DNA of 6,873 nt from Chloroflexia bacterium (GTDB lineage Bacteria > Chloroflexota > Chloroflexia > Thermomicrobiales > CFX8), in contig JACCZH010000174.1 of the NCBI GenBank assembly GCA_013696045.1, forward strand, positions 1-6,873, read 5' to 3'. A model generated the notes under the pieces. It was not told the origin of the DNA and did not search any database. It saw nothing but the letters and a program-made list of their open reading frames with translations. This document shows, one piece after another, positions 1-5,912 of this stretch (position 1 is its first letter; each line of letters begins with the position of its first letter). Made by a program: the position numbers and the translations under genes.

Positions 1-1365
1 TTACTGGCTACAGTCCTCGCGTATGTCAGCAACAACGCCTCTGGCGTGGGATTCGGAATCTGGCTCCTGATCTGGTTTGGTGTCACGCTGGCGGGCCCTC
101 TGGCCGTCGCAGGCAACGGGATCGAACGGCTTCAGATTGACGCGCGTGACCGCTCCCGGCTTACCGGGCACGGAGATTGGATTGACCAACCTTCCAGCCG
201 CGACCGGCGCGATGTCCTCAAGCAAGCCATTGGCGGAGCGCTGGCGTTCGGAATCGGTGGCTGGACCATTGGCTCGCTGTTGCGTAAGTCGGGAGTAGCC
301 GAGAGCCAGATAGGCGCGGGAGAGCCGATTGAATCGGTAAGGACGAGCTTACAAGCAACCCCGAGCACCAGGGAAACGCCTCCGGATTCTCCAACTCCTC
401 CAACTGATAAAGCGTCACCAGCATCTCCCGAACCAACCGGGACCGGGCTCGATGACGTTGATGACTTCGACCCGCCGGCCGGGGTCCGTCCACGCATCAC
501 CAGCACCGAAGATTTTTACACCATTGATATCAGCACGCGAGACCCGGTCATCCAACGGGAGCAGTGGACGCTCAGGATTGGCGGACTCGTCAACCAGGAG
601 ATAGTGCTCACCTACAACGATCTCCTGAGCATGCCTTCAATTGAGTTGCCCGGAACGCTGATGTGCATCTCATATACCTATGGGAGCGAGCTCATCAGCA
701 CAACCCGTTGGTCGGGTGTGCGGCTGCGCGACGTTCTCCAAATGGCCGGGATCGGCGATGGGGCGGTTGAGCTCGTGTTGCGAGGTGGAGGAGGTTATAG
801 CGACTCAATCCAGGTCTCCAAAGCTCTCGAAGAGACGACATTGCTGGCCTACGGCATGGATGGAGAGACACTATCGCGCGAGCACGGTTTCCCTTGCCGG
901 CTGTATGTGCCCAATATTTACGGCGAGAAGAACGTGAAGTGGATTGAAGAGATCGAGGTGGTCGATTACGACTACACCGGTTTCTGGCAGGAGCGCGGCT
1001 GGGACGCGAACAACACCCAGGCGGTTATCAACATTCTCTCCGTTATCGACACCCCGCTCGGCGATGTGGCGGCTGATGAGTCGGGAACTGTTCCCATCGG
1101 TGGCGTTGCGTTTGCCGGCTCGCGCGGTATCCAGAGCGTCCAGATCCAGGTCGATAGTGGTCAGTGGGTGGACACGACCGTTGAACCCTACGAGCCAGCG
1201 CTCGTCTGGCAACGCTGGAAATATGATTGGCCCGCTGAATCCGGCGAGCATACGCTCACGGTCCGGGCCACCGACGGCGAAGGCAATGAGCAAGTGACCG
1301 TCGAGAATCCTCCCTTTCCAGACGGCATGACCGGCCTGCAAGAGGTTAACGTTCAGGTGTTGTAA
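1..1365 (+). CDS. Membrane-anchored sulfite-oxidase-family molybdopterin oxidoreductase (5' partial)
   Basis: The frame is open from the first base, so the true start lies upstream; a GTG at 46 is available but would cut into a hydrophobic segment. Of the 454 visible residues, about 16-37 form a membrane helix. A twin-arginine-like motif (RRDVLK, Arg69-Arg70) precedes a second hydrophobic stretch (76-94). A Pro/Thr/Ser-rich linker (about 115-150) follows. Residues about 165-325 are the molybdopterin-binding domain: Cys222 in the LMCIS motif is the expected molybdenum ligand, and HGFP, LYVPNIYG and VKWIEEIEVV match the family. Residues about 340-454 are the Mo-cofactor dimerisation domain, with the typical RATDGEGN and PFPDGMTG signatures. 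The family performs oxygen-atom transfer, usually outside the membrane, passing electrons to a cytochrome or quinone; the substrate here is unknown. The Asn usually found three residues after the Cys is Tyr225. Family assignment is secure, substrate is not. Confidence 0.92.
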   Translation, partial: LLATVLAYVSNNASGVGFGIWLLIWFGVTLAGPLAVAGNGIERLQIDARDRSRLTGHGDWIDQPSSRDRRDVLKQAIGGALAFGIGGWTIGSLLRKSGVAESQIGAGEPIESVRTSLQATPSTRETPPDSPTPPTDKASPASPEPTGTGLDDVDDFDPPAGVRPRITSTEDFYTIDISTRDPVIQREQWTLRIGGLVNQEIVLTYNDLLSMPSIELPGTLMCISYTYGSELISTTRWSGVRLRDVLQMAGIGDGAVELVLRGGGGYSDSIQVSKALEETTLLAYGMDGETLSREHGFPCRLYVPNIYGEKNVKWIEEIEVVDYDYTGFWQERGWDANNTQAVINILSVIDTPLGDVAADESGTVPIGGVAFAGSRGIQSVQIQVDSGQWVDTTVEPYEPALVWQRWKYDWPAESGEHTLTVRATDGEGNEQVTVENPPFPDGMTGLQEVNVQVL

Positions 1366-1366
1366 T

Positions 1367-1386
1367 ATGGCCCGACATTGGGCCGT
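1367..1386 (+). terminator. Small GC-rich hairpin after the molybdoenzyme gene, possible weak terminator
   Basis: GGCCC (1369-1373) pairs with GGGCC (1380-1384) around a 6-nt loop. One G-T and one A-T pair extend the stem outward. It begins two bases after the stop codon. The following bases (TCGTTTCAT) are only moderately T-rich, so it may attenuate transcription or stabilise the 3' end rather than terminate fully. The CoA-transferase gene follows within 56 bp on the same strand and could still be reached by read-through. Confidence 0.35.
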
Positions 1387-1420
1387 TCGTTTCATGGATA
1401 AACCTGGAGCACTGTAATCA

Positions 1421-2620
1421 ATGGATGAAGTAACCGGCCCGCTCACTGGCATTCGGGTGTTGGACCTGTCGCGTGTGCTCGCCGGCCCCTATTGCACGAT
1501 GGTGCTCGGGGATCTTGGCGCGGACATTATTAAAGTTGAGCGGCCCGGTTCGGGAGACGACACTCGCGCCTGGGGCCCACCCTGGGCTGGCGGGGAGAGC
1601 GCATATTTCCTCTCGGTAAACCGCAACAAACGCAGCGTCACTCTCGACATCAAGCAGCCCGAGGCGCAGGAGATCATCCGCGATCTGGCCGCCAAATCGG
1701 ATATCGTCGTTGAAAATTACAAACTCGGTACGCTTGAGAAACTCGGCATCGGTTACGAGCAGCTCAGCGAGCTGAACCCGCGCCTGATCTGGGCCACAAT
1801 TTCAGGCTACGGTCCGGACGGCCCGTTCGCCGACCGGCCCGGCTACGATTTTGTCGCCCAGGGTGAAGCAGGCATCATGGCGATAACCGGCGAGCCGGAC
1901 GGTGACCCGATGAAGGTCGGCGTCGCCATCGTGGACGTCACCACCGGACTCTACACCGCCGTTGCGGTGCTGGCGGCACTGCGTGAGCGCGAGACGAGCG
2001 GCTTCGGCCAGCGGGTGGACGCGAACCTGATGATGTCGGCAGTCGCCTGGCTCGTCAACGTGGGTTCAAGCCATCTTGTGTCTGGCAACCCCTCCAGGCG
2101 CTTTGGCAACGCACACGCCAACATCGTGCCCTACCAGGTCTTCAAGGCCCGCGATCAGCACATCACCGTGGCAGTCGGCAACGACGCTCAGTTCCGGGCG
2201 CTGTGCAGGATCCTTGGTATCCCAGGTTACGGCGACGATCCACGCTACAGCACCAACCCCGCCAGGGTAGAGCACCGCGACGAGCTGGTCGCGATCATCC
2301 AGGCAATCATCGCGACACGCGACGCTCAGCAGTGGTTGGACGAGATCGTCGCGGCCGGTATCCCGAGCGGTCCAATCAACTCGGTCGAGCAGGTGTTTAG
2401 CCATCCTCAGGTGCTGGCGCGTAACATGATAGTGGAAGCAGAGCACCCAACGGCGGGCTCAATCCGCATGGCAGGCATCCCGTTCGAGCTATCACGCACA
2501 CCGGCAACCGTGCGCAGCGCCCCGCCATTGCTCGGAGAGCACACTGCCGATGTGCTTGCCAAAGTGCTGGGCAAGTCGATTGACGACATCAATTCACTCC
2601 GTGAGAGAGGCGTGCTCTAG
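1421..2620 (+). CDS. CaiB/BaiF family (class III) CoA-transferase
   Basis: A complete 399-residue cytoplasmic protein of normal length for the family, which moves CoA between carboxylic acids through an aspartyl-CoA intermediate. The N-terminus carries the family signature GIRVLDLSRVLAGPY (about 10-24), then GDLGADIIKVERP (30-42), NRNKRSVTLD (68-76) and SGYGPDGP (128-135). Asp172 in the VGVAIVDVTTG segment (166-176) fits the catalytic aspartate. The C-terminal part has AGIPSGPINS (312-321) and a GEHT motif (372-375). The ATG start is supported by GGAG at 1406-1409, 11 nt upstream, and by the normal distance to the first signature. The substrate pair cannot be read from sequence: formyl/oxalyl, succinyl/dicarboxylate, carnitine and bile-acid enzymes all share these motifs. 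The downstream gene starts one base after the stop. Family assignment is very strong. Confidence 0.95.
   Translation: MDEVTGPLTGIRVLDLSRVLAGPYCTMVLGDLGADIIKVERPGSGDDTRAWGPPWAGGESAYFLSVNRNKRSVTLDIKQPEAQEIIRDLAAKSDIVVENYKLGTLEKLGIGYEQLSELNPRLIWATISGYGPDGPFADRPGYDFVAQGEAGIMAITGEPDGDPMKVGVAIVDVTTGLYTAVAVLAALRERETSGFGQRVDANLMMSAVAWLVNVGSSHLVSGNPSRRFGNAHANIVPYQVFKARDQHITVAVGNDAQFRALCRILGIPGYGDDPRYSTNPARVEHRDELVAIIQAIIATRDAQQWLDEIVAAGIPSGPINSVEQVFSHPQVLARNMIVEAEHPTAGSIRMAGIPFELSRTPATVRSAPPLLGEHTADVLAKVLGKSIDDINSLRERGVL
2603..2610 (+). promoter_or_regulatory. Ribosome binding site deciding the start of the 2622 gene
   Basis: GAGAGAGG lies inside the last codons of the CoA-transferase gene, 11 nt before ATG 2622. 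It favours that start over an in-frame ATG at 2550, which would overlap the CoA-transferase by more than 70 bases and add a poor N-terminus. Confidence 0.6.
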
Positions 2621-2621
2621 T

Positions 2622-3329
2622 ATGAGCGACGATAACATCCAGTCTGGACCAGCACGTGACGACATGTACCAATCCATGGCAATCAAGCTTGTGAACTCGG
2701 GAGTGCTCACCCCCGTAGCCGAGTTTGTGAAAGACGTGCGCGCGGTGGCAGGGTTTCGTGCTTCGCCGCGTCAGATCACCGCGGCGCTGGACGGCTTGAG
2801 TGACTCTGGAGAGTCGATTGACGTCGCATCGGTAGCCGCTGTGGTGGGAAAGTCGAGGGGCGACCGCTCGCAGCGTCAACGGCGCAACGCCCGCGAGTGG
2901 AACGCACTCGGAGCAGCGCTCACGTTGCAGGGGTTGGATGGCACCCCGGAGGGCCAGCGCGAGTTCCTTGGCATTACCCGGCAAGTCGCGGGCTCGCACG
3001 CCAATGACGCGCTGCTACTACAGCTCAGTCTGATTCTGGCTGGCGACGGCATTGAGCTCTCCCCGCGCACTGTGGGGTTGATTGGCAAGCGGCTGGCCAA
3101 AAGCGCTGCGGATCTCACCGATCTTCAGCTGGCCGATCATGCCCTGCGCGAGTACGCCAGCCTGAACCGCCCGCAGCCAACGTTGCGGCAGCAACGCAAG
3201 ACATCGGTCGCGGCGCGCAGAACCGGCCCTGTTGAATACCAGAACAAGCCCGGCAAGCGCCGCTGGAAACCCGGCGGCCGGCGCCGCCTCACTATCCAGT
3301 TCCCCAAGAAGCCGGACGATGACCGGTAG
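2622..3329 (+). CDS. Uncharacterised protein with a strongly basic C-terminal tail
   Basis: I do not recognise this 235-residue protein. The ATG at 2622 is one base after the CoA-transferase stop (TAG-T-ATG) and has a purine-rich ribosome binding site, so translation is probably coupled. There is no signal peptide or membrane helix, so it is likely cytoplasmic. Residues about 15-180 look helical, with regular Leu/Ala/Val spacing and an Arg/Gln-rich patch at 79-91 (RGDRSQRQRRNAR). Residues 189-231 are crowded with Arg and Lys (for example KRRWKPGGRRR, 212-222) and look disordered, as in many nucleic-acid-binding or ribosome-associated proteins; the protein ends in DDDR. RNA or DNA binding is only an inference from charge. 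Its position suggests co-expression with the CoA-transferase but not necessarily a shared pathway. Codon use resembles its neighbours. That it is a real gene is likely; its function is unknown. Confidence 0.75.
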   Translation: MSDDNIQSGPARDDMYQSMAIKLVNSGVLTPVAEFVKDVRAVAGFRASPRQITAALDGLSDSGESIDVASVAAVVGKSRGDRSQRQRRNAREWNALGAALTLQGLDGTPEGQREFLGITRQVAGSHANDALLLQLSLILAGDGIELSPRTVGLIGKRLAKSAADLTDLQLADHALREYASLNRPQPTLRQQRKTSVAARRTGPVEYQNKPGKRRWKPGGRRRLTIQFPKKPDDDR

Positions 3330-3375
3330 CCGAGTCGCTCTAGGAGAGATCAGGAAAATTCGATTCGATTGGTAG

Positions 3376-3390
3376 CTATCCTGAGGATAG
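3376..3390. repeat. Perfect hairpin palindrome CTATCC-TGA-GGATAG
   Basis: A perfect 6-bp inverted repeat with a 3-nt loop lies 47 bp after the stop of the basic-tail protein. No T-tract follows on either strand, so it is not a standard intrinsic terminator. It could stabilise a transcript end or be part of the larger repeat that starts three bases downstream. Confidence 0.5.
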
Positions 3391-3393
3391 GTA

Positions 3394-3495
3394 GTCATCC
3401 CTTCGGCGGCGCTCAGTGCAGGCTCTCAGGAACGAAGGATTTCTGGCCTACCTTTCACGGGGTCCAACGAGAAATCTATCGTGCCTCAGGATGAC
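3394..3495. repeat. Nested inverted-repeat (cruciform-like) intergenic element
   Basis: The outer arms GTCATCC (3394-3400) and GGATGAC (3489-3495) are exact reverse complements. Directly inside, CTTCG (3401-3405) pairs with CGAAG (3433-3437). Directly adjoining that, GATTTCT (3438-3444) pairs with AGAAATC (3470-3476). The three stems therefore nest as a three-way junction with the left-hand arms contiguous. The word order (GTCATCC, then CGAAGGAT, then GGATGAC) resembles dispersed intergenic palindromic repeats I associate with several bacterial phyla, from memory only. It contains no gene. Possible roles are a non-autonomous mobile or REP-like repeat, or a bidirectional transcript end. Confidence 0.5.
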
Positions 3496-3525
3496 CCGCA
3501 GACGTGCGAGTTTCGTGAGCCTGAA

Positions 3526-4437
3526 TTACACCGGCGGCTGAGCCTCTGGCGTTGAGTCGATGCCGGTGACGAGGTAGTCGATACCTATTGCCTGAGTCTC
3601 GCCAACTCCGCCGGTCCAGTTGACGTCCACGTTTAACTGGATCACAATATCCAGCTCATTATCAACCCACACTTCGAACGTGCCTTCGACGTCGTCACCA
3701 ACCTCGCTCTGAGAAGGACGGTACGCGGACGCGGCGGCGGGATCAATCTCGTAGTGGGTTGTGCTCCTGCCCGCGACATCGACGTTTTCACCGAGAACCG
3801 TGGCCAACTCGATCATCGCAGGATCCGGCGCCAACGCCAGGAAGCTCGCTGGCGCGTAGAGATTCTGATCGACCACACCTGGCAGCTCGACGACAGCTCC
3901 GCCCGGACCGAGTACGTAGATGATTTCGTTCACCCTCCAGGCTTCGGTCTGCTGACCGAGGGTCGCCACCTGGAGATGGTACGAATCCGGGCTTGCCTGC
4001 GCTATCCGCAGATCGACGGCGCCATCCTCGCCTTCCGCGCCGTCAAAGCGCGCCGAGTAATCCAGGGTGAAGTTGGTAAGCGCTTCGCCTACCGGGCGAG
4101 TCGTGTCGAACGGTGTTTGCACCGTCGGCAGGGGGGTTGCGGTGGGCGTCGGAGTATTCGTCGGAGTTGGAGTTGGCGGTTCCAACGTCGGCGACGGGGT
4201 AATGGTGGCCGTCGCTTCCGGGGTGCTCGTCATCTCCGCGGTGGCGGTGGATGTAGGTTCGTCCTCGGCTTCGACCTCGGCCGTCGCCGCCAACGTTGAG
4301 GTTGGACCTGCCGGCGCCACGGTAACAGTAGGATCAACACTCTCACTGTCACCTCCGCCGCCACATGCCGTGAGTACCACCAGGCTTAAGACCAGCGCAC
4401 CGCTCCGGAGCGCCATATTAACACTACGAATCTGCAC
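3526..4437 (-). CDS. Lipoprotein with Thr/Pro-rich linker and LppX/LolA-like soluble domain
   Basis: This 303-residue protein starts with a lipoprotein signal peptide: basic residues, a hydrophobic core (about 12-22) and a lipobox LTAC with Cys25 as the lipidated residue, followed by Gly-rich CGGGGD. A long Thr/Pro/Ala/Glu linker (about 34-109) includes PTPTPTNTPTPTATPLPT (88-105). The remaining domain (about 113-295) is rich in predicted beta strands and resembles LppX/LprG/LolA-type lipoprotein folds (FTLDYSARF, DSYHLQVAT, GTFEVWVDNELDIVIQL), which bind or carry lipids or act as sensors. That similarity is by pattern only. The GTG start at 4437 has GGGA 6 nt upstream; ATG 4416 would give a shorter but still usable signal peptide (MALRSG). 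It is the last gene of a three-gene unit, 14 bp after the Nudix-like gene, and probably sits on the outer face of the membrane. Confidence 0.82.
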   Translation of the reverse strand: MQIRSVNMALRSGALVLSLVVLTACGGGGDSESVDPTVTVAPAGPTSTLAATAEVEAEDEPTSTATAEMTSTPEATATITPSPTLEPPTPTPTNTPTPTATPLPTVQTPFDTTRPVGEALTNFTLDYSARFDGAEGEDGAVDLRIAQASPDSYHLQVATLGQQTEAWRVNEIIYVLGPGGAVVELPGVVDQNLYAPASFLALAPDPAMIELATVLGENVDVAGRSTTHYEIDPAAASAYRPSQSEVGDDVEGTFEVWVDNELDIVIQLNVDVNWTGGVGETQAIGIDYLVTGIDSTPEAQPPV

Positions 4438-4443
4438 TATCTA

Positions 4444-4447
4444 TCCC
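4444..4447 (-). promoter_or_regulatory. Ribosome binding site of the lipoprotein gene
   Basis: GGGA on the minus strand sits 6 nt before the GTG at 4437, inside the 14-nt gap after the Nudix-like stop codon. The alternative ATG at 4416 has no purine-rich motif in front of it, so this site favours GTG 4437. Confidence 0.5.
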
Positions 4448-4451
4448 ATCG

Positions 4452-4907
4452 TTACCAGGTTATCCGAACCGGCGATCCGTCTCCACCAGACAACTCAACC
4501 AGATGAGCTACCGGTCTCACAAACCCAGAGCGTAAGTCTTCCATCAGGATCTCACGCAATGCCATTGGCTCTACTCGCAGATCGGAATGTGAGAGCGACA
4601 CGAACTCACCACGAAGATCGACGTCGTCGTCGAGATCCGCTGGAAGGTTACACTGCACACCGGTTACGAGTGTGCCGTCCTTGGCCTCGAGGACATAGAC
4701 CAACCGCGCCGTTTCCGGCAAAAATCCAGCCTGCTCCAGCACAATCCGCACAGCCGCATCCAGCAGACGCTCACCCGGTTGGAGCGGTCCGGACGGAAGC
4801 ATAAGCCTACCGGCGCTGGGCAACACAAGAAGCTCATCAGTTCCGAACTCAGCGGCAAGGGGCACAATCGCGACGACATGAACAACGTGTCGGTGGAGCA
4901 CATTCAT
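4452..4907 (-). CDS. Nudix-like domain protein with a degenerate Nudix box
   Basis: A 151-residue protein without signal peptide or membrane helix, so cytoplasmic. Residues 40-62 align without gaps to the Nudix box G-x5-E-x7-R-E-U-x-E-E-x-G-U: Gly40, Glu46, Arg54, Glu58, Gly61 and Phe62 match, but the RE glutamate is Ile55 and the last glutamate of EE is Gln59. The preceding strand (LLVLPSAGRLMLPSGPL, 26-42) also fits a Nudix fold. Active family members hydrolyse nucleoside diphosphates linked to another group, using Mg2+ held by those glutamates. This one may be weak, altered or a non-catalytic binding domain. Its ATG directly abuts the TAG of the anti-sigma gene with no intervening base and no clear ribosome binding site, which suggests translational coupling. 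The lipoprotein gene follows after 14 bp. Fold assignment is fairly good, function open. Confidence 0.72.
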   Translation of the reverse strand: MNVLHRHVVHVVAIVPLAAEFGTDELLVLPSAGRLMLPSGPLQPGERLLDAAVRIVLEQAGFLPETARLVYVLEAKDGTLVTGVQCNLPADLDDDVDLRGEFVSLSHSDLRVEPMALREILMEDLRSGFVRPVAHLVELSGGDGSPVRITW

Positions 4908-5681
4908 CTAGACAATGGTAACGGAGACGTGCGGATCACTGGTCGGCGCGGGGCTACCACCCGGTGGCTCGGCGGTGATCCAGAGCTGCTCGAAACCAGT
5001 AACCGGAGCGCTGGCCCGCACCACGCCGAAACCGCGGCCCTCCGCGTCTGTCACGAAGATTCCAGCGCTCTCAAGGCGCTCGCCATCCACCAGCCAGAGC
5101 TGATAGACGTTGCCCGCCGTCACAGGCATCCCTTCGACGACGATCCAGCCAACAGAGCCGTCCTCGGTTCGGCAGAAATACCCCGAACCGGTCGAGCCAG
5201 CCACGCTGAGTGCGGTCCAGACCAGAGGTTGCGAAAAATCTACTTGAGGTCTGCTACTAGCCGGCTGAAGGCTGGCAATCTGGCTTTCGCGCTCGTTCAA
5301 TTCGGCCCAGAGCCCGGCTACAACTCCAGCGAGCAACAGTAACAGCGCCGCGGCCAGGCCAAGAGCCACTCGCATCATGCGGGATCGCCGGTCCACAATC
5401 GGAACTGGCTCAGGTTGCACATCCACGAAGGCAAGCACGCGGCCGCGAAGTGCGTGAGGTGGGGCAGTCAACGGTGTCGGTGCGGCCAACACATCAATCG
5501 TAGCCCGGTAGCGGCTATGCTCGTCGCGCAGCGGTTGTGAAGACGCCAGCTCCTCCTCAACAAGCAAGTGCTCGTCATCATCAAGCACCCCCAGGGTGTA
5601 GGCGGGCAGCAAATCGGCCGCCTGCTTCGCGCGGTTGACGTCCTCTGGTGGAGGAACCTCACCGGGGTTCCTTCTCTTCAC
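4908..5681 (-). CDS. RskA-like transmembrane anti-sigma factor
   Basis: This 257-residue protein has three parts. Residues about 18-68 form a cytoplasmic anti-sigma domain (AADLLPAYTLGVLDDDEHLL); residues about 103-125 are one membrane helix (ALGLAAALLLLLAGVVAGLW); residues about 150-257 are an extracytoplasmic RskA domain with YQLWLVDG (193-200), ESAGIF (204-209) and the EPPGGSPAPTSDP tail (238-250). RskA proteins hold an ECF sigma factor at the membrane until regulated proteolysis frees it. The zinc motif H-x3-C-x2-C of ZAS-type anti-sigmas is absent: the aligned positions are Glu44, Ser48 and Leu51. The GTG start has GGGGG 9 nt upstream. A sigma gene usually lies next to such a gene, but none is visible on either side here. 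It is the first gene of a tight unit with the Nudix-like and lipoprotein genes. Confidence 0.9.
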   Translation of the reverse strand: MKRRNPGEVPPPEDVNRAKQAADLLPAYTLGVLDDDEHLLVEEELASSQPLRDEHSRYRATIDVLAAPTPLTAPPHALRGRVLAFVDVQPEPVPIVDRRSRMMRVALGLAAALLLLLAGVVAGLWAELNERESQIASLQPASSRPQVDFSQPLVWTALSVAGSTGSGYFCRTEDGSVGWIVVEGMPVTAGNVYQLWLVDGERLESAGIFVTDAEGRGFGVVRASAPVTGFEQLWITAEPPGGSPAPTSDPHVSVTIV

Positions 5682-5837
5682 GCTTGTATACCCCCATTGT
5701 GTCCATTGACATCTGGGCGCCGTGCCGCTTGGCAGTCACCACCTGTACTACGCAACCGCCGGAAGCCCGGATTGTTGACTACCGGTGAACGCATGTAAAA
5801 GTGTACAGATAGAACCCAACCCGTCCGCACAGCAGAA
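5682..5837 (-). promoter_or_regulatory. Leader region expected to hold the anti-sigma operon promoter
   Basis: The region lies between the intrinsic terminator of the upstream gene and the anti-sigma start, so the operon's own promoter should be here. I found no convincing -35/-10 pair on the minus strand. Two short inverted repeats are present, TGTC-CATT-GACA (5700-5711) and TGTA-N6-TACA (5794-5807); either could be an operator half-site pair or chance. Confidence 0.4.
5691..5695 (-). promoter_or_regulatory. Ribosome binding site of the anti-sigma gene
   Basis: GGGGG on the minus strand lies 9 nt before the GTG at 5681. It supports this non-ATG start, which also gives the expected length of N-terminus before the anti-sigma domain. 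Confidence 0.5.
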
Positions 5838-5862
5838 AAGCGGCGCTCGGTGTGCGCCGCTT
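5836..5862 (-). terminator. Intrinsic terminator of the LysM/C39-like gene
   Basis: On the minus strand a perfect 9-bp stem, AAGCGGCGC paired with GCGCCGCTT, closes a 7-nt loop (ACACCGA) and runs directly into TTTTC. It lies about 50 bp after the stop codon at 5913. Stem, loop and T-run are those of a classical Rho-independent terminator, and they separate this gene from the anti-sigma operon. Confidence 0.82.
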
Positions 5863-5912
5863 CGGTCTGCGTATGGCGGCGGTCAATAGTTCGACCGGAT
5901 AGCTACAACGTT

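Larger units (their letters stand above)
3330..3525. other. Intergenic gap between convergent genes
   Basis: This gap of 196 bp separates the plus-strand hypothetical gene from the minus-strand lipoprotein gene. It contains a short ATTCG tandem (3358-3370), a perfect 6-bp-stem palindrome (3376-3390) and a nested inverted-repeat element (3394-3495). I see no open reading frame with a convincing start, no tRNA, and no classical T-tract terminator for either flanking gene. Confidence 0.6.

Noticed and set aside
871..1452. Minus-strand reading frame of 193 residues opposite the molybdoenzyme
   Set aside because: The plus strand encodes well-matched molybdopterin and dimerisation domains here; the antisense product resembles nothing known.
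3330..3525. Possible riboswitch or small RNA
   Set aside because: The region is structured, but it lies between convergent gene ends, has no recognisable riboswitch core, and shows no promoter; a repeat element fits better.
4125..4190. Repetitive GT/GGCG-rich stretch that looks like a DNA repeat
   Set aside because: It is explained by the Thr-Pro codons of the lipoprotein linker.
4401..4412. Perfect 12-base palindrome CGCTCCGGAGCG
   Set aside because: It falls inside the signal-peptide coding region of the lipoprotein gene; with this GC content a chance 12-base palindrome is plausible and nothing else marks it as a site.
4067..4804. Long plus-strand reading frame rich in Gly/Val repeats
   Set aside because: It is the reverse complement of the Thr/Pro-rich linker of the lipoprotein gene and runs on into the Nudix-like gene; it has no domain, and the minus-strand genes have clear signatures.
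4779..5342. Plus-strand reading frame of 187 residues
   Set aside because: It lies opposite the anti-sigma and Nudix-like genes, shows no recognisable motif, and would overlap both entirely.
5706..5711. Perfect TTGACA on the plus strand as a -35 box
   Set aside because: No -10-like hexamer follows at 16-18 bases, and there is no plus-strand gene downstream.
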